Assembly: GCA_900548455.1 (NCBI GenBank)
Contig: URKQ01000039.1
Span: forward strand, 1-32,527
Reading direction: 5' to 3'
DNA: 32,527 bases
Source: an uncultured Clostridium sp.
Lineage (GTDB): Bacteria; Bacillota; Clostridia; Clostridiales; Clostridiaceae
This document shows positions 25,578 to 32,527 of the stretch, piece by piece; positions within the stretch are counted from its first letter, which is position 1; each line of letters opens with the position of its first letter. A program made the translations under genes and the position numbers. The notes beneath the pieces are model-generated. The model did no database searches and was not told the DNA's origin. It worked only from the letters and a program-made list of their open reading frames with translations.

Positions 25578-25676
25578 GGCTATATATATGCCTTTCCCTA
25601 GGTGGAGGTGAAGAGAGCCCCTATTTCCTCTAATTTAAGAAGAAATCCTCAAAAGGAACCATAAGGTTCCTTTTGA
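25532..25676 (-). ncRNA. Candidate structured RNA (small RNA or 3' UTR)
   Basis: Read on the minus strand, three ordered hairpins are visible. The first is a perfect 12-bp stem (25665-25676 with 25649-25660). The second is a 9-bp stem with one G·U built from ATTTCTTCT and AGAGGAAAT. The third is the 21-bp terminator. Between the second and third, UAGG and CCUA can close a pyrimidine-rich loop containing UCACCUCC, the same eight bases as the anti-Shine-Dalgarno end of 16S rRNA. No promoter is clear; it could be the 3' untranslated end of the yaaT operon. I recognise no Rfam family. Confidence 0.4.
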
Positions 25677-25727
25677 AAAAGTTGCATATTGTAATGAACT
25701 GTACATGTATAAAAATCTTCGTTTATT

Positions 25728-25931
25728 CTATATTATAGTATATCCTTGATCCTCAATAGATTGGATTATATCATCTAAACTTATATAACAGTTATCATAC
25801 ACAATTTCTGCTTCTTTTTTAGATTTATGAATTCCACAAGCAATTACCCCTTCATTAGCAGAAATTGCAGTTCTAATTTTAGATACATCTTTAGATGTTA
25901 CCATATCACAAATTTTTATTGTAGACTTCAT
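25728..25931 (-). CDS. Small HMA-like protein without CxxC
   Basis: A 67-aa ferredoxin-like protein with the layout of a copper-chaperone/heavy-metal-associated domain: a beta strand, helix and strand ending in DDIIQSIEDQGYTII, which matches the closing strand of HMA domains. The metal loop, usually MxCxxC, reads CDMVTSKD, so the CxxC pair is lost; other Cys are at about 32 and 48. Metal transport is therefore doubtful. It lies ten bases after yaaT with GGGGGAAAG upstream, so it is probably cotranscribed. Confidence 0.6.
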   Translation of the reverse strand: MKSTIKICDMVTSKDVSKIRTAISANEGVIACGIHKSKKEAEIVYDNCYISLDDIIQSIEDQGYTII

Positions 25932-25941
25932 AACTTTCCCC

Positions 25942-26850
25942 CTAATTTTCTTTAAATAGTTCTTTAATAAGCTTTACGTCTTCTGGTTGTGTTTCTAATT
26001 CTCTAATATCAACTTCATTAATTACATCTTCATAACTTCCAGATATTAATTTTAAATCATTTATGCTAACTATTTTAATGTCTTCATCATCACCTTCTAA
26101 GTTAACTTTAACCTTTACAGCTTCTTTAACTATGCTGCTAGATATAACCTCACCAACACCATAACAAGTTTCCACAACAGATCCAACTTTAGGCATTCGT
26201 TTTCTAATTCCTTCATATGTTTCTTGCTCATAATTTAAGCAACACATAAGTCTACCACAAATTCCTGATATTTTCGTTGGATTTAAGGAAAGATTTTGCT
26301 CTTTAGCCATTTTGATTGATACTGGGGCAAATTCTCCCAGAAAACTTGAACAGCATAAAGTTCTACCACATGGCCCTAACCCACCTGTCATTTTAGCTTC
26401 ATCTCTTACTCCTATTTGTCTTAATTCTATTCTAGTTCTAAAGATAGCTGCCAAATCTTTTACAAGTTCTCTAAAATCCACTCTTCCATCTGCTGTAAAA
26501 TAAAATATTACTTTATTATTGTCAAATGTATATTCAACATCGATTAGCTTCATCTTTAATCCATGCTCTTTAATTTTATCTAAACAAGTTTTAAAAGCAT
26601 CTTCTTGTTTAGATTTATTTACTCTATTTACTTGAACATCTTCTTCACTAGCTTTACGTATTACGTCTTTTAAAGGAGCCACAATTTCATCTTCATTTAA
26701 TTCTTTAACTCCTACGACACACTCTCCAAATTCTACACCTCTTGCTGTTTCGACCACAACAAAATCGCCTTTTTTTATATCTAAATCACCAGGATTAAAA
26801 TAATATATTTTACCTGCTTTTTTAAATCTTACTCCTATAACTGTTATCAT
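25942..26850 (-). CDS. yaaT: PSP1 domain protein YaaT/RicT
   Basis: A 302-aa member of the Y-complex (with YlbF and YmcA) that in Bacillus promotes RNase Y-dependent mRNA processing and Spo0A phosphorylation. The PSP1 C-terminal domain region has ADGRVDFRELVKDLA, then the Cys-rich segment CGRTLCCSSFLGEF and ISGICGRLMCCLNYE. These cysteines hold [4Fe-4S] clusters in the complex. Its ribosome site GGAGG lies within the last codons of holB, and one base separates the genes, so translation is coupled. Confidence 0.93.
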   Translation of the reverse strand: MITVIGVRFKKAGKIYYFNPGDLDIKKGDFVVVETARGVEFGECVVGVKELNEDEIVAPLKDVIRKASEEDVQVNRVNKSKQEDAFKTCLDKIKEHGLKMKLIDVEYTFDNNKVIFYFTADGRVDFRELVKDLAAIFRTRIELRQIGVRDEAKMTGGLGPCGRTLCCSSFLGEFAPVSIKMAKEQNLSLNPTKISGICGRLMCCLNYEQETYEGIRKRMPKVGSVVETCYGVGEVISSSIVKEAVKVKVNLEGDDEDIKIVSINDLKLISGSYEDVINEVDIRELETQPEDVKLIKELFKEN

Positions 26851-26851
26851 C

Positions 26852-27787
26852 CTAAACCTCCTGCATTCTTAAAACCATTGTTATAAATGCTAACGATGAA
26901 TTTACATTACTTTTTAATGTATTTCTTGTATCTTCTATAATCTTAATCATATCACTTAATTTAGCCAAAGAAAATACATTGGATAAATCTTTAATGCTTG
27001 ATAATCTATCTATATTAATCAAAAGCTCTTCACTACCAATTTCCTTATATAATATTACATCACGAATTATAGTAATAATTATATCTAAAATATCATCTAT
27101 CATTAAATAGTAATCAGTAAAAAACTTCTCATATACAAGTGATATCTCCTTATTGCCATTTGTTATATCCTCCAATAATTGAAAACATTTTTCTCTAACT
27201 ATATCAAAATCATTATTAGATAATAAATTTTTTACCCTTCCTGGAATACCCTTGCCAAAAGCTACTGCTACATTTAATTTATCATTACCTATCTCCCCAT
27301 AATCTCTTTTTAGAAATTCCTTCATTTCCTCATCAGTTAATGGTTTTAGTTTATGTATACAACATCTAGATTTAATAGTATCTAAAACTTGATCTAAATC
27401 CTCACATACAATAAAAATAAATACATTATTAGGTGGTTCTTCGATAGTCTTTAAAAATGCATTTTGAGCTTGGAATGTAATCTTATCACCATCATATATT
27501 ATAATTACCTTCTTATCTCCCTCAAAAGGCTTTTTATTGCATTCCTCTATAATACTCCTTACAGTATTAACTCCTATTGATGCTTTACCCTTGTCTAAAT
27601 GCCATTCCCCTATGTCTATATGAGTTCTAGTTTCATCTAAGCCGATAATTTTACAGGCAAAATATTTTACTAATTTTTCCTTACCAATCCCTTTTTCTCC
27701 TGCAATTATATGTGCATGAGATAACATATTATTATTAATAGATTTTATAATTTCATTTTGCAATTTTTGATGTCCTATTATACTCAT
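26852..27787 (-). CDS. holB: DNA polymerase III delta' subunit
   Basis: A clamp-loader subunit of 311 aa. GHQKLQNEIIKSI at the start, AHIIAGEKGIGKEKL as the Walker A-like loop, KVIIIYDGDKITFQAQNAFLKTIEEPPNNVFIF around Walker B, and IKSRCC, the SRC motif that reaches the neighbouring ATP site, are present. The zinc-binding Cys set of E. coli delta' is not evident. The C-terminal collar domain is poorly conserved as usual. Start is ATG 27787, with AGGAGGAA. Downstream of darA after a long palindrome. Confidence 0.93.
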   Translation of the reverse strand: MSIIGHQKLQNEIIKSINNNMLSHAHIIAGEKGIGKEKLVKYFACKIIGLDETRTHIDIGEWHLDKGKASIGVNTVRSIIEECNKKPFEGDKKVIIIYDGDKITFQAQNAFLKTIEEPPNNVFIFIVCEDLDQVLDTIKSRCCIHKLKPLTDEEMKEFLKRDYGEIGNDKLNVAVAFGKGIPGRVKNLLSNNDFDIVREKCFQLLEDITNGNKEISLVYEKFFTDYYLMIDDILDIIITIIRDVILYKEIGSEELLINIDRLSSIKDLSNVFSLAKLSDMIKIIEDTRNTLKSNVNSSLAFITMVLRMQEV

Positions 27788-27825
27788 AGGTTCCTCCTAG
27801 TACATATGAAGTAAAATATATTACA

Positions 27826-27870
27826 TATAAATAATGTACAATAAGCAAAGCTTATTGTACATTATTTATA
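27826..27870. repeat. Perfect 21-bp inverted repeat between darA and holB
   Basis: Arms 27826-27846 and 27850-27870 with a 3-base loop. No T run follows on the minus strand, so it is not a standard terminator. Within this operon it could be a processing or stability hairpin that sets the level of holB. Confidence 0.7.
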
Positions 27871-27882
27871 GCTAAAATTATA

Positions 27883-28212
27883 TTATACTCTTAAAAATTT
27901 ATCCACATCTACTACAAATATTGTAGCTCCACCAATATTTACTTCGATAGGATATGGTACATAAACTCCTGTAGAGCCTGCTACAGGGGAAGGTGATGAT
28001 ATAAGTTGTTTCCTAACCTTGCAAATTTCTTCAATGTATCCTAAAACAGTATCTACTTTTTCAGCTTCTACCCCAATCATTAATGTTGTGTTTCCAGCCT
28101 TAAGAAATCCACCAGTAGTAGCAAGTTTTGTAACTCTCAATCCATTTTCTGTTAGAATATCAATTAAATCCATAGCATCATCGTCTTGTACTATTGCAAT
28201 TATAAGTTTCAT
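27883..28212 (-). CDS. darA: Cyclic di-AMP receptor, PII-like (DarA/PstA)
   Basis: A 109-aa trimeric PII-like protein that binds c-di-AMP; the output is unknown. MKLIIAIVQDDDAMDLIDIL, VTKLATTGGFLKAGNTTLMIGVE and the C-terminal GGATIFVVDVDKF are the family segments; the TTGGFL region lines the nucleotide pocket. In Bacillus it is yaaQ, in the same place after tmk. GGGAGGGG before ATG 28212; 25 bases after tmk. Confidence 0.93.
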   Translation of the reverse strand: MKLIIAIVQDDDAMDLIDILTENGLRVTKLATTGGFLKAGNTTLMIGVEAEKVDTVLGYIEEICKVRKQLISSPSPVAGSTGVYVPYPIEVNIGGATIFVVDVDKFLRV

Positions 28213-28237
28213 TATAACCCCTCCCTTATTTTAATAC

Positions 28238-28855
28238 TTAAATAATAGATTCAACCCTACTTACTATTTTTTTGTGTATATTTTCAATGGTGTCATCACC
28301 ATTTATTAACTCTATTTTATCATAAATATTAGTAATTTTTGAATACCCTTCAAAAACTTTTTTATGAAAATCATCTCCACTATTTTCTAACCTATCTAAT
28401 TCCTTTTGTCCCCTCTTTCTTATTAATCCTTTTTCATAAGGAATACTAATCATAAAAACTAAATCTGCTTCTAATCCATCTAATGCAGCATCATTGATAA
28501 ATTTAACCTTATCCATCCCTAATTCTCTACCAATCCCTTGATATACAATTGATGAATATACAAATCTATCACACAACACTACCTTTCCTTCTTCAAGTGC
28601 TGGTTTTATAACTTCTCCTACTAGTTGTGCTCTTGATGCAGCATATAAAAGAGCCTCACACATACCATTCATTTCACTATTTTCATTATCAAGTATTATC
28701 GGTCTAATCTTTTCGCTAATCTTAGTTCCCCCAGGTTCTCTTGTTTTTACAACCTCTATTCCTTTATCTGCAAAATATTTTTCTAAAAGATTAATTTGCG
28801 TAGATTTACCACTTCCATCTGGACCTTCTAATGCAATTAATAACCCCTTGTTCAT
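28238..28855 (-). CDS. tmk: Thymidylate kinase
   Basis: Phosphorylates dTMP to dTDP. At 205 aa: the P-loop ALEGPDGSGKST at 8-19, the TREPGGTKISE segment, and CDRFVYSSIVYQG with the Asp-Arg pair are normal. A lid with GLIRKRGQKELDRLE follows. The start ATG 28855 directly follows the speA stop, and its ribosome site GAGGAGG is formed by the last speA codons, so translation is coupled. Confidence 0.95.
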   Translation of the reverse strand: MNKGLLIALEGPDGSGKSTQINLLEKYFADKGIEVVKTREPGGTKISEKIRPIILDNENSEMNGMCEALLYAASRAQLVGEVIKPALEEGKVVLCDRFVYSSIVYQGIGRELGMDKVKFINDAALDGLEADLVFMISIPYEKGLIRKRGQKELDRLENSGDDFHKKVFEGYSKITNIYDKIELINGDDTIENIHKKIVSRVESII

Positions 28856-30295
28856 TTATAATTCCTCCTCTAGTACAACCAATTTATCTTCTTTTAATCC
28901 TATAACTTCAATTCTATTTTTGATACACACTTTAATGGTATTTATAATATGGTCACTAATTATTTCACCTGGCATTATTATTGGAACTCCTGGTGGATAT
29001 GGAATAATTGATTGACCACAAATTTTATTTACTCCTTGATCTATATCACATGTACAGGTTTTTATACGCTCAGTCTGCCAGGGTAAATATTTCATCTTTG
29101 GTATGGTGTAGTCAATATTAATATTAGAATTATCTTTTAATTGTGATTCGGGCCATTTTTTTAAAACTTCATAAAGTCTCAGAAAATCAGCTTCATCATT
29201 AACTGGAGAAAAAATCAGTATAACATTTCTATTATCAGCCATCTCTACTTGAATACTATTTAGTCTTAAATATTCTGCCAATTTATTTGCACTGTATCCA
29301 AACGGAACATTAATAACGTATCTAGTTTTATCTATTAATGTTTTCCCCTTAATTTTTTTCTCTACTACATCATTTTCATTTATTATATGATAAAATTTTA
29401 ATTCATCAATTTTTTTTCTGAATTCTTCACATTTATTTATTAACTTGTGATAATCATTTTTTCCATATGTCTCTAAATAAAACCTACTATACTCCATAGT
29501 AGCTAAAAATAGATATGATGGACTTGTCGTAGAAAAAATTTTCATATAAAATTCTACTTTCTCTATTAACGCCTTGTTATTGATATGTAAATATGCCGTT
29601 TGAGTTAAGCTAGGTAATGTTTTATGTGCACTATTTACAACAATGTCACACCCTAAACTTACTGCACTGCATGGCAATTCATCACATATACCTAAATGTG
29701 CTCCATGAGCACTGTCTATCAATATTTTTATTCCATATTTTTTCGCTTCTTTTACTATATCTTCTAGGTCTGCACATATTCCATAATAGTTTGGATATGT
29801 TAATACAATTCCTTTAACATCAGTATTTTTCTTAATCAAATCAAACAAATGCTCCCTATCTACAGAAAAAGGAGCATTATACTCGCAGCTCATTTTATTA
29901 TTAACATATATAGGCTTAAGCTTTCTCAACATTATAGCATTACATATAGATTTATGGCAATTTCTTTCAACAATTATCTTATCATACTCATTAAATACAG
30001 AAAAAATCATTATTAAATTTCCTGATGTACTACCATTCACTAAGTAATATGACTTTTGGCTTCCATAGTATTCTGATAAAAATTCTTGAGATTTTCTTAT
30101 TATTCCATTGGGATTATGAAGATTGTCCATACCCTCAACTTCAGTAATATCGTACTCTACCATATTACTAATTATCTTTTTCCCCACCTCAGTTGTCATA
30201 AATGCTCTTCCCATCTTGTGACCTGGCGTAGCATAATAATCCATTTCTCTTTCTTTATATTGTTGTAATGCATCAATTATCGGTAATCTTGACAA
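28856..30295 (-). CDS. Orn/Lys/Arg decarboxylase family protein (YaaO-like)
   Basis: A 479-aa PLP enzyme of fold type I, in the position of Bacillus yaaO. MSRLPIIDALQQYKERE and YATPGHKMGRAF begin the protein; VNGSTSGNLIMIF is the cofactor phosphate region, LIDSAHGAHLG carries the PLP-contacting Asp and NSAHKTLPSLTQTA the Schiff-base Lys. The C-terminal domain has IPYPPGVPIIMPGE, typical of the family. Substrate (arginine, lysine or other) cannot be told. It starts with TTG 30295, overlapping gin by 19 bases, with AGGAG ten bases upstream. Confidence 0.88.
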   Translation of the reverse strand: MSRLPIIDALQQYKEREMDYYATPGHKMGRAFMTTEVGKKIISNMVEYDITEVEGMDNLHNPNGIIRKSQEFLSEYYGSQKSYYLVNGSTSGNLIMIFSVFNEYDKIIVERNCHKSICNAIMLRKLKPIYVNNKMSCEYNAPFSVDREHLFDLIKKNTDVKGIVLTYPNYYGICADLEDIVKEAKKYGIKILIDSAHGAHLGICDELPCSAVSLGCDIVVNSAHKTLPSLTQTAYLHINNKALIEKVEFYMKIFSTTSPSYLFLATMEYSRFYLETYGKNDYHKLINKCEEFRKKIDELKFYHIINENDVVEKKIKGKTLIDKTRYVINVPFGYSANKLAEYLRLNSIQVEMADNRNVILIFSPVNDEADFLRLYEVLKKWPESQLKDNSNINIDYTIPKMKYLPWQTERIKTCTCDIDQGVNKICGQSIIPYPPGVPIIMPGEIISDHIINTIKVCIKNRIEVIGLKEDKLVVLEEEL

Positions 30296-30483
30296 TCATT
30301 ATTCACTCCTCGTGGTACAAATTGAACAACATTCTTCCTTATACAGTTCTTATAAAATTCATAAAAGTCAGTATCATATTGAAGTGTCAGTAATCTTTCT
30401 TCACAGCCTTTACAAATTCTTTGTCCATATAACATTATACCATCATCTAGAGGCTTTCTACAGATAATACACTCTCTACTCAT
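30277..30483 (-). CDS. csfB: Anti-sigma factor Gin (inhibitor of SigG)
   Basis: A 68-aa zinc protein: CIICRKPL and CKGC give four Cys, and the middle DDGIMLYGQRICKGCEERLL matches Gin/CsfB. In Bacillus Gin holds SigG inactive in the forespore until engulfment, and the gene has the same place ahead of yaaO-tmk. Strong AAGGAGG before ATG 30483. Its last 19 bases are also the first codons of the decarboxylase gene. First gene of the series. Confidence 0.88.
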   Translation of the reverse strand: MSRECIICRKPLDDGIMLYGQRICKGCEERLLTLQYDTDFYEFYKNCIRKNVVQFVPRGVNNDCQDYR

Positions 30484-30735
30484 ATTTATCCTCCTTAAAA
30501 TTGGCTATATATATAAGTTGCAATAAAAATTATTGATTTTCCGAAGCTAATTTTTAATCTATACTATATCTTATTCACTTTCTCTGTCTTTTTTATTTTG
30601 TCCACAAAAAATATTTGTTAGCATAAATTGTTATTAATCGACTTGTCTCTCTCACTTACATCATTATTGGGATAAACAATTTCATATATGGTCATAATAT
30701 ATCTGTCATAAAATAATAGTGGGGAGGATAAAGAA

Positions 30736-31884
30736 TTGAAACAACATGTTCTAAGTTATTTATCAACAATTAAAAGTGAAATTCTAGAAATAAATAAAAG
30801 TCTATATAAATTCAATGAACCAACTTTCAATGAATTTGAATCCTATAATTACATAATATCATTACTTAAAGATCACGGCTTTTGCATAGAAAATAATTTT
30901 AATAACATCACTTCTGCATTCCGTGGAACAATAGGTTATGGCTATCCTGAAATATGTTTCATATGCAAATATAGTACTGGAAGTACTGATGGTCATATCT
31001 TTGGTAACAATTCTAATGCAACGATAGCTATTGGATCAGCCATTGGACTATCATCAATAATAAATAAATTAAGCGGTACTATTCATATTATTGGTTGTCC
31101 AGGTAAATATTCTAATGGTTCAGAAATAATACTAACAAAAGAAAATGTATTTGAAACCTCTAGTGTAATATTTGCCCCTCATGTTGATAATAGTACTGTA
31201 CTAAATAATTTTTCTCCAGCATGCACGACTCTAGAAATTAGTTATTCTAATAATAAAGAAAATCCAGATGTAAATATTTCCTGTTTGGACTTTTGTCTTC
31301 ATACTATACATTTTATAAATCAATTGATTCAAAATACTTCAAGTGATTGTTATATGGATCATTTAAAGCTCTATTGTGATAACTCAGAAAATGACTATCC
31401 TACTAGTGCTAAAGCAAAATTTGAAATTAAATGTAAATCATCAGTAATATGTTCTGACATAGAAAATCATATCCGAACATATATAAACTGTTTAAAAAAT
31501 ATAATGAATATATCTTGTTCTATAAATTTAGTTGAACTACCTTGTAACGAACTAATTGACAACTATGTAATTAATAAGGTATTTGAAAATAACTTAAAAG
31601 AATGTGGATTAATAAATGTAAATCATAATAAAAATGTGTTATATCCACTATCTATAGGAAATGTAAGTCATACAACTCCAACAATTTATCCCTCTATTAA
31701 TATAGTTGATGATTGTAATATTTCTTGTCCATCTATTGAATTTAAAAATTCTACTATTACACCATTTGCAGAAAAAAATATTTGGAAGGCAATTGAAGCA
31801 CTTTCTTTAACTGCAATTGATCTCTTGGAGCGCCCTGACCTGATTGAAGAAAGTACTAAATCATTACTAAAAAATATAAAATAA
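30736..31884 (+). CDS. Degenerate M20-peptidase homologue, probably catalytically inactive
   Basis: A 382-aa protein with the outline of M20D amidohydrolases (IAA-amino-acid and aminobenzoyl-glutamate hydrolases): FNEPTFNEFESYNYIISLLKDHGF at the start, then GSAIGLSSIINKLSGTIHIIGCPGK, and NVSHTTPTIYPSI near the C-terminus. The metal-site motifs are altered: the place of HACGH reads HIFGN, the place of PAEE reads PGKYS, and the segment where ADMDALP is expected reads CKYSTGS. Most metal ligands are therefore lost. It starts with TTG 30736, eight bases after GGGGAGG. It may be a binding or structural protein. Assigned by pattern only. Confidence 0.65.
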   Translation: MKQHVLSYLSTIKSEILEINKSLYKFNEPTFNEFESYNYIISLLKDHGFCIENNFNNITSAFRGTIGYGYPEICFICKYSTGSTDGHIFGNNSNATIAIGSAIGLSSIINKLSGTIHIIGCPGKYSNGSEIILTKENVFETSSVIFAPHVDNSTVLNNFSPACTTLEISYSNNKENPDVNISCLDFCLHTIHFINQLIQNTSSDCYMDHLKLYCDNSENDYPTSAKAKFEIKCKSSVICSDIENHIRTYINCLKNIMNISCSINLVELPCNELIDNYVINKVFENNLKECGLINVNHNKNVLYPLSIGNVSHTTPTIYPSINIVDDCNISCPSIEFKNSTITPFAEKNIWKAIEALSLTAIDLLERPDLIEESTKSLLKNIK

Positions 31885-31941
31885 TAATATATATATTTCA
31901 AAATAAAAAATTGGGTAAAAAAATTTATACTTTTATAGACA

Positions 31942-31979
31942 TTAAAAAAGACAAGTACATAACTGTACTTGTCTTTTTA
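31942..31979 (-). terminator. Terminator of the rRNA-tRNA operon
   Basis: A perfect 15-bp stem (31945-31959 with 31964-31978) directly after tRNA-Cys. The minus-strand tail is a run of six T. It may also serve the convergent M20-like gene. Confidence 0.88.
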
Positions 31980-32054
31980 TGGAGGCGCCACCCGGATTTG
32001 AACCGGGGGATAAAGGTTTTGCAGACCTGTGCCTTACCGCTTGGCTATAGCGCC
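31980..32054 (-). tRNA. tRNA-Cys (GCA)
   Basis: A complete cloverleaf: acceptor GGCGCTA with TGGCGCC (31984-31990), anticodon GCA in CTGCAAA, T-loop GGTTCAAATCC, U discriminator and encoded CCA (31980-31982). Last gene of the rRNA operon. Confidence 0.95.
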
Positions 32055-32060
32055 ACACAT

Positions 32061-32136
<76 letters not shown>

Positions 32137-32143
32137 ATACCAA

Positions 32144-32260
32144 CCTGGCAACCACCTACCCTCCCACACAGCTTCCCATGCAGTACTCTCGGCCTCTAGA
32201 CGCTTAACCTTCGTGTTCGGTATGGGTACGGGTGTATCCATCTAGAGCATTATCACCAGA
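32144..32260 (-). rRNA. rrf: 5S ribosomal RNA
   Basis: About 117 bases. The conserved ACCCGTACCCATACCGAACACG core lies between helices I (TCTGGTGA… with …GCCAGG) and V. Ends are estimated from the closing helix. It is followed directly by tRNA-Phe, so order in the transcript is 23S-5S-Phe-Cys. Confidence 0.93.
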
Positions 32261-32321
32261 TTCTCGAAAACATTTTTCATGTTCTCTCAAAATTACACAG
32301 TGACCTATTTCGTCTTTTTTT

Positions 32322-32527
32322 AGATTAAGCCCTCGACCTATTAGTATGAGTCAGCTGAACATGTTGCCATGCTTACACCTCTCACCTATCAACCTGGTAG
32401 TCTTCCAGGGGTCTTACTAACTTACGTTATGGGAAATCTCATCTTAGGGTGGGCTTCACGCTTAGATGCTTTCAGCGTTTATCCCTTCCAGACATAGCTA
32501 CCCAGCTGTGCCACTGGCGTGACAACT
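32322..32527 (-). rRNA. rrl: 23S ribosomal RNA, 3' end (partial)
   Basis: The last ~200 bases of 23S. The minus strand contains the conserved stretch ending in TAATAGGTCGAGGGCTTAATCT. The rest continues beyond the right end. The 3' end is placed by the closing helix and could be off by a few bases. About 60 bases separate it from 5S. Confidence 0.92.

Noticed and set aside
25582..25676. Short plus-strand ORF starting GTG within GGAGGTGAAG
   Set aside because: Only about 18 codons, the ribosome site touches the start codon, and the strong hairpins fit a minus-strand transcript better.

Overview
The window comes from a low-GC, spore-forming Firmicute, almost certainly a Clostridium. It is very AT-rich with strong AGGAGG ribosome sites. 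It carries a csfB/gin–speA–tmk–darA–holB–yaaT … trmN6–rsmI … abrB series that follows the same order as the origin-proximal region of Bacillus subtilis. It also has a pyrB-pyrI-pyrC-pyrF-pyrK-pyrD-pyrE operon and sporulation-type proteins (YhcN-like lipoprotein, Gin, YaaT). I cannot name the species. Most genes and the rRNA operon read on the minus strand. If they are co-oriented with replication, the origin lies beyond the right end.

Layout. 1-9.8 kb holds mixed housekeeping and envelope genes: the start of an amino-acid permease, a leucyl aminopeptidase, a YitT-family protein, cardiolipin synthase, an unrecognised 517-aa membrane protein, a short RsgI-like anti-sigma protein, a GH73-type autolysin, RluF and a lipoprotein. 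9.8-11.6 kb holds a DnaA-box-rich intergenic region, ispF, a YhcN-like lipoprotein and a small unknown gene. 11.6-17.7 kb is the complete UMP pathway from aspartate carbamoyltransferase onward, without carAB. It sits behind a leader with a promoter, a short leader ORF and an intrinsic terminator, which looks like a transcription attenuator. 17.8-18.1 kb holds a gene with an in-frame TGA. I read it as a HesB-like selenoprotein, with Sec at residue 34 and a plausible bacterial SECIS hairpin. 18.1-20.5 kb holds a YhaM-like HD protein, a DUF1836 regulator, a second DnaA-box cluster and abrB. 20.7-23.6 kb holds an NlpC/P60 coiled-coil hydrolase, rsmI and trmN6. 24.0-25.5 kb holds an orphan PIN protein and a LysM protein. 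25.7-30.5 kb is the DNA replication/sporulation operon, ending in a structured minus-strand intergenic region that may be a small RNA. 30.7-31.9 kb holds a degenerate M20-peptidase homologue. 31.98-32.5 kb is the distal end of an rRNA operon: tRNA-Cys, tRNA-Phe, 5S and the 3' end of 23S.

The most interesting items are the TGA-containing selenoprotein gene, which simple ORF calling misses; two intergenic DnaA-box clusters sharing a 34-bp three-box module (28 of 34 positions identical); the pyr leader, where one segment can serve both as leader-ORF ribosome site and as antiterminator arm; and a possible small RNA with an anti-Shine-Dalgarno loop at 25.5-25.7 kb.
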